Below the pieces are notes generated by a model, which was not told the origin of the DNA, did no database searches, and saw only the letters and a program-made list of their open reading frames with translations. 5,875 bases of DNA from Desulfobacterales bacterium. Lineage in GTDB: Bacteria; Desulfobacterota; Desulfobacteria; Desulfobacterales; 4be13. This document shows, in pieces, positions 1 to 4,068 of the stretch. Each line of letters begins with the position of its first letter. The stretch's first letter is position 1. The DNA lies in NCBI GenBank assembly GCA_029934695.1, contig JAOZLU010000248.1, forward strand, positions 1 to 5,875, in the 5' to 3' direction. Position numbers and translations under genes: made by a program.

Positions 1-65
1 TTTGCAATGCTGCCTCTCCCATTTTTTTATCCTTTCTTCAAAACATCATGGCCCATGAAACTACA

Positions 66-175
66 GGGATTTAATAAGAATATCAATCCCGTTAAACTAC
101 TACTCGACCAAATAAATTGTCAAAACTTATTTAGTCAAGCATTACAGAGATTGAGTTTAATAAGGATATCAATCC
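66..175. repeat. Two-copy imperfect direct repeat with palindromic ends
   Basis: The 20-mer TTTAATAAGRATATCAATCC occurs at 70-89 and 156-175 with one mismatch (A79 versus G165), 86 bp apart. Each copy is bounded by short inverted repeats: GGGATT (66-71) with AATCCC (85-90) around the first, and GATTG (149-153) with CAATC (170-174) around the second. Both copies are also preceded by similar sequence (TACAGGGATT, TACAGAGATT). Paired ends of this kind recall CRISPR repeats. However, there are only two copies, the flanks have diverged and the unit length of 86 bp is long, so this is more likely a dispersed palindromic repeat than an array. Confidence 0.5.
106..136. other. Hairpin between the two direct-repeat copies
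   Basis: GACCAAATAA (106-115) can pair with TTATTTAGTC (127-136) over 10 positions with one mismatch, around an 11-nt A/T-rich loop. It lies in the interval between the repeats at 70-89 and 156-175. No T-run follows, so it does not look like an intrinsic terminator. Its function is unknown. Confidence 0.4.
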
Positions 176-213
176 AGTGGAACTTATATGAATATGCTCA
201 AAAAGACAAGCAT

Positions 214-309
214 ATTTTCAATCTGTGAAATTTGAATAATCCATAAAATTTTCGGTTCAAAATTTTCAATCTGTGAGATTCAAATAATCCGTAAAATCTG
301 CGGTTCAAA
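214..309. repeat. 48-bp tandem repeat, two copies
   Basis: Positions 214-261 and 262-309 are head-to-tail copies of a 48-bp unit and match at 42 of 48 positions by eye, without gaps. Each begins ATTTTCAATCTGTGA and ends CGGTTCAAA. Five of the six differences are transitions. The array ends 25 bp before the likely -35 element of the cyclophilin gene. The unit is not a multiple of a coding repeat in any open frame and looks like non-coding spacer repeat. Confidence 0.8.
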
Positions 310-334
310 AATTTGGGATTGCTTTTTTAAAAGT

Positions 335-364
335 TTAACATTAAAATGATTTTTAAGTTATAAA
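335..364 (+). promoter_or_regulatory. Sigma-70-like promoter for the cyclophilin gene
   Basis: TTAACA (335-340) matches the -35 consensus at five of six positions. TATAAA (359-364) matches the -10 consensus at five of six. The spacer is 18 bp. Transcription would start near 371, giving a leader of about 20 nt that contains little more than the ribosome binding site. In this A+T-rich context a chance match is possible, but the spacing and position favour a real promoter. Confidence 0.55.
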
Positions 365-377
365 ATATTTTAAAAAT

Positions 378-384
378 AAGGAGG
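378..384 (+). promoter_or_regulatory. Strong Shine-Dalgarno site, cyclophilin gene
   Basis: AAGGAGG lies 6 nt before the ATG at 391. This is a near-ideal match to the 16S anti-Shine-Dalgarno sequence and fixes the start codon of the gene. Confidence 0.85.
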
Positions 385-390
385 AATTGA

Positions 391-1005
391 ATGAAAAGAA
401 CCATCACAACCCTTGTCAGCCTGCTGCTTTTGCTGATCATGAATGCACATCCGGTATTTTCCGGGGAAGTGCGGAACAGAACATTCAGCAAAGAAGAAAT
501 CAAGGCAATGCAGGCAAAAAATGCGGTCATCCGAACAAAATTCGGTGACATCACCCTTAAATTTTTCCCCCAAGTTGCCCCGAACCATGTCAGCAGTTTC
601 ATAGAGCTTGCTGAAAAGGGGTTTTATAACGGGACCACCTTTCATCGGATCATTCCCGATTTTATGATCCAGGGCGGGGATCCCAATTCAAAGGATCCTG
701 ACAAGTCAAAACATGGCACTGGAGGGCCGGGGTATCAGATCAAGGCTGAATTTAACAAAAAGCCCCATAAAAAAGGGATCCTTTCAATGGCAAGGTCCCA
801 GCATCCGGACAGTGCCGGATCCCAATTTTTCATCTGTGTGGGTGATGCTCCCTTCCTTGACGGCAAATACACCGTTTTCGGAGAGGTTGCTGAGGGAATG
901 GATGTGGCCGACAAAATCGTAAAACAGCCCAAGGATCGGAAAGATAATCCACTTGAGAGAATTGAAATGAAAGTGGATATTGTAACCACGAAGCCCAAGA
1001 AATAA
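391..1005 (+). CDS. Exported cyclophilin-type peptidyl-prolyl cis-trans isomerase
   Basis: This enzyme catalyses cis-trans isomerisation of X-Pro peptide bonds, here most likely as a periplasmic folding catalyst. Residues 1-24 look like a Sec signal peptide: K2-R3, a hydrophobic core at about 7-17, and likely cleavage after VFS (22-24). There is no lipobox cysteine. After a short linker, the cyclophilin domain covers about residues 44-200. The signature FHRIIPDFMIQGGD spans 84-97, and R86, F91, M92 and Q94 correspond to human CypA R55, F60, M61 and Q63. SQFFIC (144-149) and LDGKYTVFGEV (156-166) follow. The CypA W121 position is F155, as is usual in bacterial cyclophilins with weak cyclosporin binding. 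The length of 204 aa fits a single-domain exported enzyme. The start is fixed by the AAGGAGG site. A solute-binding protein gene lies 85 bp downstream and may be co-transcribed. The family call is secure; the exact cellular role is inferred. Confidence 0.96.
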   Translation: MKRTITTLVSLLLLLIMNAHPVFSGEVRNRTFSKEEIKAMQAKNAVIRTKFGDITLKFFPQVAPNHVSSFIELAEKGFYNGTTFHRIIPDFMIQGGDPNSKDPDKSKHGTGGPGYQIKAEFNKKPHKKGILSMARSQHPDSAGSQFFICVGDAPFLDGKYTVFGEVAEGMDVADKIVKQPKDRKDNPLERIEMKVDIVTTKPKK

Positions 1006-1076
1006 TCCTTGCAAGGATGAACGATGAAGTGAACAATGAACGACAGTACCTTCATAATTCATCCTTCATAATTCAT
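1005..1076. repeat. Intergenic palindrome and 14-bp tandem repeat between genes 1 and 2
   Basis: A perfect 14-bp palindrome, ATCCTTGCAAGGAT (1005-1018), begins at the last base of the cyclophilin stop codon. CCTTCATAATTCAT is then repeated exactly at 1049-1062 and 1063-1076. Its reverse complement resembles the segment ATGAACGATGAAG at 1017-1029 (11 of 13 positions pair), so the spacer transcript could fold into a weak stem. There is no T-run, so termination is not indicated. The repeat ends just before the AGGGG ribosome binding site of the next gene (1081-1085). Confidence 0.6.
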
Positions 1077-1090
1077 ATAAAGGGGTTATA

Positions 1091-2038
1091 ATGAAAAATA
1101 TTATGAGTATCTGTGTTTTTATGATTCTTCCCGTGATGTTTCCTTTGGATTCATCTGCAAAAATGTATAAATTTTTCGGAGGCCCGGATGGCGGAACCTA
1201 TCAATATTATGCAAAGGCAATCGCCGAGATTTCCCAGAAAGCCAGCGTTAAAGTCAAAGCAAGTCCGTCAAGCGGCTCTATTGTAAACATCCGGGTGGTC
1301 AACTCAGGAAAAGCCGATTTCGGCGTTGCCTATTCAGGAGACATTTTTAAGGCAAGAAACGGAATGCTGACAAGAGATAAAAAAAAATACACAGATGTCC
1401 TGGCAGTGGGATATTTTTACAGCGCGGCAGCCCAGTTGATCGTGAAGGCGGATTCCGCTATCACATCAGCGAGACAACTGGTGGGGAAAAAAGTCGGCAT
1501 TGGAAATTTCGGATCCGGAGCAGCCGCTTCCTGTGAACTGTTCCTCTCAGAACTGGGAATATGGCATCAGATCAATAAGAAGTTTCTGGGCTACAGCAAC
1601 GCGGCAGCCGCCTTCAGGACAGGCCAACTGGATGCCTTTTGGGTCTTCACAGGCTTTCCCAATGCATCCGTAAAACAGGCAGCCGTTGGAAACAGCATTG
1701 CATTGATAAATGCCTACAACGATGCCTCAGAAACCGATATGTTCAAAAAATATCCCTATTTTTCAAAGATGACGATTCCTGGCGGTACTTACAGAGGGGT
1801 TTCAACAGACACTGTCACCTTTCAGGATTGCGCCCTGTGGATCACCAACAGCAAAGTGCCGGAAGACGATGTCTATAAGCTTCTCAGCCTGGTTTTCAGC
1901 AGGGAGGGGCTGGATCATCTTCTCAAGGCCCACAAATCAGCAAAAAACATGAATATCCAAAACGGAATCACCGGCATTGTGACGCCGCTCCATCCCGGGG
2001 CTGAAAAATTCTGGAAAGAGAAAAAGGTTCTCAAATAA
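1091..2038 (+). CDS. TAXI-family TRAP transporter solute-binding protein
   Basis: This is an extracytoplasmic solute receptor of the TAXI type, which normally captures a small organic anion and delivers it to a fused DctQM-type TRAP permease. Residues 1-23 form a signal peptide with probable cleavage after SSA (21-23). The mature protein begins with the family-typical strand and loop FFGGPDGGTYQYYAKAIAEI (28-47), where GGTY (34-37) is the TAXI hallmark. VGKKVGIGNFGSGA (131-144) and the C-terminal TPLHPGAEKFW (298-308) are also characteristic of the family. The length of 315 aa is normal and the frame is intact. The ligand cannot be read from the sequence; glutamate and C4-dicarboxylates are known for some relatives. 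The start is supported by AGGGG at 1081-1085. No permease gene lies in the window, so the receptor is unpaired here. A shared transcript with the upstream cyclophilin is plausible. Confidence 0.93.
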   Translation: MKNIMSICVFMILPVMFPLDSSAKMYKFFGGPDGGTYQYYAKAIAEISQKASVKVKASPSSGSIVNIRVVNSGKADFGVAYSGDIFKARNGMLTRDKKKYTDVLAVGYFYSAAAQLIVKADSAITSARQLVGKKVGIGNFGSGAAASCELFLSELGIWHQINKKFLGYSNAAAAFRTGQLDAFWVFTGFPNASVKQAAVGNSIALINAYNDASETDMFKKYPYFSKMTIPGGTYRGVSTDTVTFQDCALWITNSKVPEDDVYKLLSLVFSREGLDHLLKAHKSAKNMNIQNGITGIVTPLHPGAEKFWKEKKVLK

Positions 2039-2052
2039 TATCCCACCACGCT

Positions 2053-2078
2053 CGGTTCGGATTGACAAATCCGAACCG
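2053..2078. repeat. Perfect hairpin, palindrome family copy 1
   Basis: CGGTTCGGATT (2053-2063) pairs perfectly with 2068-2078 around the 4-nt loop GACA. It lies 14 bp after the TAXI gene stop. No T-run follows, so it is a weak candidate for an intrinsic terminator. Its core, CGGATTGACAAATCCG (2058-2073), matches the core at 3643-3658 at 15 of 16 positions, so both belong to one dispersed small palindrome family. Confidence 0.75.
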
Positions 2079-2168
2079 CCTGCCGCCAAAAACTCATAAT
2101 GCTCGTCAATCCGCAAAGCTTATCTTCTGTCGGAATCATTTCTGCAAGTTTTTGGGGAAAGAGGTTAA

Positions 2169-3245
2169 ATGAAAATTTTATATGTGGAAGATGAATTAGC
2201 CAAAAGTATTCCTTATATTATTCGCTTATTTTCCAAATATCTGAGACAGGAAGGAATTCAAAAATTAGAATTGCTTCAGACAGATGAAAACGATGGTAAC
2301 AGCCTTTCGGAAGAAATCAAAGCCATCGTGGAAGAGACAGACTTGGTAGAAGTTGAATACCGCTTTTCAGGCGCATTGGATAAAATTATGAACGCATATC
2401 AGAAATATGCGTTATTCATCGTTGACAGAAATCTGGTCGAGAGCGAATATTATCCTGAAGAAATAAAAGAAGTTGATCCGGATTACACCCAGATCGAATA
2501 TGATGACTATTTTGAGTGCGAAGGGGATTACCTTTTCTGCAAACTGGCACTGGCCGGCCGTGCAGATATAATGAAAAAGTTCTATTATCTGACCCCTCAT
2601 TCCTATAAGCAGCGTGACATTAACATCCCTGAAGCTGCAAAAGCACTTATTGACATGAATAAATTCATGGCAAACAATTTTATTGAAAAAAACAATGAAA
2701 AAGGTTTTAAAAGACTGCAAAAGCTGGTTAACAATGTCAAACTTCTGGATGTACGAAATGAAAACAGGCATTATCTGAAAATTTTAAAAGATAATATTGA
2801 TGAAGAATCCGCTCAGAGATTCCTTCTTATGCTTCACAATAAAGATTCCAATAAAAAAGAGACGGTTACTGACAACTTGGAATTGCTGGGAAATATCCTG
2901 AAAAAAATATTGACAGAGGCAGCAAAACGACTGAATGCGCCTCCTTCCTGTTGGGACAACCGGAACAGACTCATCATAAAAAATTTTCTCTGGCGTCTGA
3001 CCCGCGACGAGACAGACGGAAGAATAAGTTATAAATTTGATACCAACAGCCTCCTGAGAGGTTTTCTTTATACGCTTTACGGAATTACCAGTGACCTCAG
3101 TCTGCGTGAGAAATCTGCAGCATATCAGCCCACGGCGAATACTGTCAATTCGCTTTTGTATGCGTTGAAAGATATTATTTTGTGGTTCGGTAAAATTTGT
3201 GAAAGGTGGAAAGTGGAAGATGAGAAGTTAAAGGTGAAAAATTAA
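2169..3245 (+). CDS. Receiver-like protein with helical C-terminal region, function unknown
   Basis: I do not recognise a named family. The N-terminus MKILYVEDE (1-9) looks like the first strand and acidic pair (E7, D8) of a response-regulator receiver domain. YALFIVDRNL (80-89) resembles the strand carrying the phosphoacceptor, with D86 as candidate. KFYYLTPHS (137-145) resembles the strand with the conserved Thr/Ser (T142). Spacing between these elements is much larger than in CheY, with an acidic, tyrosine-rich insertion at about 91-121, and no clear K-P motif follows. Residues about 155-255 are charged and probably helical. Residues 256-348 hold a second region with NAPPSCWDNRN (256-266), DTNSLLRGFLYTLYG (291-305) and a hydrophobic helix ending in LLYALKDIILWF (329-340). 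There is no DNA-binding helix-turn-helix, signal peptide or obvious membrane segment. GAGG (2161-2164) sits 4 nt before the ATG. The last residues are encoded by repeat DNA. It could be a regulator or a signalling part of a conflict system; both ideas are inference. Confidence 0.8.
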   Translation: MKILYVEDELAKSIPYIIRLFSKYLRQEGIQKLELLQTDENDGNSLSEEIKAIVEETDLVEVEYRFSGALDKIMNAYQKYALFIVDRNLVESEYYPEEIKEVDPDYTQIEYDDYFECEGDYLFCKLALAGRADIMKKFYYLTPHSYKQRDINIPEAAKALIDMNKFMANNFIEKNNEKGFKRLQKLVNNVKLLDVRNENRHYLKILKDNIDEESAQRFLLMLHNKDSNKKETVTDNLELLGNILKKILTEAAKRLNAPPSCWDNRNRLIIKNFLWRLTRDETDGRISYKFDTNSLLRGFLYTLYGITSDLSLREKSAAYQPTANTVNSLLYALKDIILWFGKICERWKVEDEKLKVKN

Positions 3246-3255
3246 AGGTTAAAAG
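3228..3255. repeat. 14-bp A+G-rich tandem repeat over the gene 3 stop codon
   Basis: TTAAAGGTGAAAAA (3228-3241) and TTAAAGGTTAAAAG (3242-3255) match at 12 of 14 positions. They continue a purine-rich tract that begins near 3201 (GAAAGGTGGAAAGTGGAAGA). The TAA at 3243-3245 that ends the receiver-like gene lies in the second unit, so the C-terminal tail of that protein is repeat-encoded. Confidence 0.65.
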
Positions 3256-3256
3256 T

Positions 3257-3370
3257 TAATCCTTTCTTATACACAATCCGTGTAGATGAGGGCTGCACGG
3301 ATCAGTAATCTACACGGATTATGTCTGAGCAAGGATTTCAGAGCCGCCAGGTAATCCTTTCTTATACACA
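3257..3370. repeat. 19-bp direct repeats enclosing a 13-bp inverted repeat
   Basis: TAATCCTTTCTTATACACA occurs identically at 3257-3275 and 3352-3370, with 76 bp between the copies. In that interval AATCCGTGTAGAT (3275-3287) is the exact reverse complement of 3308-3320, giving a 13-bp stem with a 20-nt loop. A palindrome-bearing segment between direct repeats resembles a small insertion with a duplicated flank, or a recombination scar. The right copy coincides with the point where the minus-strand gene fragment loses its family-like sequence. Confidence 0.75.
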
Positions 3371-3527
3371 TGACCCTGATCTCGGCCGGCTCAAATCCGA
3401 ACACCTCCTCAATGCGTCCGGTCTTCACGCCGATCACTTCAAGCGTCTCTCCCCGCAGCACATTCGCAAACCATTTCACAATGAGATCGTAATTATGGGC
3501 ATAATCTGTGCCGTTGCTGTTTTTCAA
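3267..3527 (-). pseudogene. Truncated N-terminal fragment, probably Rpn/PD-(D/E)XK nuclease-like family
   Basis: Read on the minus strand, the open frame encodes a convincing protein start: YAHNYDLIVKWFANVLRG, then ETLEVIGVKTGRIEEVFG, then FEPAEIRV. This resembles the N-terminus of Rpn/YhgA-like putative transposase-nucleases (PD-(D/E)XK superfamily). That assignment is from memory of the family pattern and is moderate at best. The likely start is TTG at 3527, preceded by CGGAGGA (3537 down to 3531); a GTG at 3545 is also in frame but has no ribosome site. Family-like sequence stops at about 3372, exactly at the end of a 19-bp direct repeat. The remaining codons down to 3267 are translated from repeat and hairpin DNA. 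The catalytic acidic and lysine residues expected further on are absent, so the fragment is almost certainly inactive. Confidence 0.5.
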
Positions 3528-3640
3528 AATTCCTCCGAAGGTCACAAAAATTAAAAAATAAAATCACCTGCCCTGTCTGACATCCTTAATATATACACGG
3601 AGATCAAAATGCAAGAAAAAAATTGATGCAGAGCGTATGT

Positions 3641-3660
3641 GCCGGATTCACAAATCCGGC
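3641..3660. repeat. Perfect hairpin, palindrome family copy 2
   Basis: GCCGGATT (3641-3648) pairs with AATCCGGC (3653-3660) around the 4-nt loop CACA. The core matches the hairpin at 2058-2073 at 15 of 16 positions, while the outer stem bases differ but still pair. It is not followed by a T-run. Confidence 0.7.
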
Positions 3661-3782
3661 GGGACGGTTCTGTTTTATCTATGAACTTGATTTTATTTGA
3701 TCTGATACAAAAAGTTATTTCCCCTGTATCACAGAAAAATTTACAGCTTGAATAAATTTAAACTGGCTCTTACGGGGGTGAT

Positions 3783-3796
3783 GAATTTGTAAATCC
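3783..3796. repeat. Degenerate palindrome family copy 3, opposite orientation
   Basis: GAATTTGTAAATCC matches the reverse complement of the copy 2 core (GGATTTGTGAATCC) at 12 of 14 positions. The stem is partly broken. A match this short could be chance. Confidence 0.3.
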
Positions 3797-3849
3797 CTTA
3801 TGTGCAGTGCTTTACATATCAGAATCAAAATTTCGGGAAACCTTTAAGC

Positions 3850-3880
3850 TATATTGGCAGAAAAAGTTATATTGACAGAA
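3850..3880 (+). repeat. Short direct repeat, 18-bp period
   Basis: TATATTGGCAGAA (3850-3862) and TATATTGACAGAA (3868-3880) differ at one position. The second contains TTGACA (3872-3877), a perfect -35 hexamer, but no reasonable -10 element lies 16-18 bp downstream. An 11-T run follows directly. Confidence 0.45.
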
Positions 3881-3941
3881 TTTTTTTTTTTAGTTAGGAA
3901 CAAGCAAAATTATTTCAGGGTTTCTTTTCTGCCACACAATT

Positions 3942-3963
3942 TTTTACCCTGTACAGTGTAAAA
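3942..3963. promoter_or_regulatory. Operator-like 22-bp dyad upstream of the HyuA-like gene
   Basis: The outer arms TTTTAC (3942-3947) and GTAAAA (3958-3963) flank a perfect 8-bp palindrome, CTGTACAG (3949-3956). Only one symmetric pair (C3948/T3957) is mismatched. The dyad centre is about 116 bp before the ATG at 4069. The size and symmetry suit a site for a dimeric repressor or activator. The regulator is unknown and none is encoded nearby. Confidence 0.4.
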
Positions 3964-4056
3964 TCATAACCTGACTGCTGTTTTATGACAAACGGTCAGC
4001 AATGTGGAACTGTGGACCTGACCGGATATTTTTTGATCTGCTGACACTTATGCTTT

Positions 4057-4061
4057 GGGAG
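4057..4061 (+). promoter_or_regulatory. Shine-Dalgarno site deciding the HyuA-like start
   Basis: GGGAG lies 7 nt before the ATG at 4069. A competing ATG at 4064 is only 2 nt from the site and reads ATG-CCA-TGA, stopping across the true start, so 4069 is preferred. Confidence 0.7.
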
Positions 4062-4068
4062 AAATGCC

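Larger units (their letters stand above)
1..390. other. Non-coding leader region upstream of the cyclophilin gene
   Basis: No convincing gene is visible in this stretch. A 73-codon open frame at 7-228 on the plus strand lacks a ribosome binding site, runs through repeat sequence and resembles no family I know. The region is A+T-rich. It contains an imperfect direct repeat pair (70-89 and 156-175), a hairpin between the two copies (106-136), a two-copy 48-bp tandem repeat (214-309) and the promoter of the gene at 391. Positions 1-60 hold nothing I can identify. Confidence 0.7.
3546..4068. other. A+T-rich non-coding spacer upstream of the HyuA-like gene
   Basis: I see no supported gene here. 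Short starts with plausible ribosome sites, such as ATG at 3609, reach a stop within about five codons. The spacer contains two members of the small palindrome family (3641-3660, and a degenerate copy at 3783-3796), an 18-bp-period direct repeat (3850-3880), an 11-T run (3881-3891) with no stem before it, and an operator-like dyad (3942-3963). No strong sigma-70 promoter stands out. The pair TTTACC (3943-3948) and CATAAC (3965-3970), with a 16-bp spacer, is a weak candidate. Confidence 0.6.

Noticed and set aside
66..175. CRISPR array
   Set aside because: There are only two imperfect copies with a unit of 86 bp, diverged flanks and no cas genes in the window.
7..228. 73-codon plus-strand open frame as a gene
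   Set aside because: It has no ribosome binding site, passes through direct repeats and a hairpin, and has no recognisable protein features.
2062..2100. Promoter for gene 3 using TTGACA (2062-2067) and CATAAT (2095-2100)
   Set aside because: The spacer would be 27 bp, and the TTGACA is explained by the hairpin loop of the palindrome family.
3609..3626. Small peptide gene with GGAG and ATG at 3609
   Set aside because: It stops after five codons (ATG CAA GAA AAA AAT TGA), with nothing to support translation.
3881..3891. Intrinsic terminator at the 11-T run
   Set aside because: No G+C-rich stem precedes the T-run on the plus strand.
3872..3900. Promoter using the perfect TTGACA at 3872-3877
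   Set aside because: No acceptable -10 hexamer lies 16-18 bp downstream; the interval is a T-run followed by TAGTTAGGAA.
4041..4055. Sigma-54 promoter (TGACACTTATGCTTT) ahead of the HyuA-like gene
   Set aside because: The GG element is not intact and the distance to the GC is too short for a -24/-12 site.
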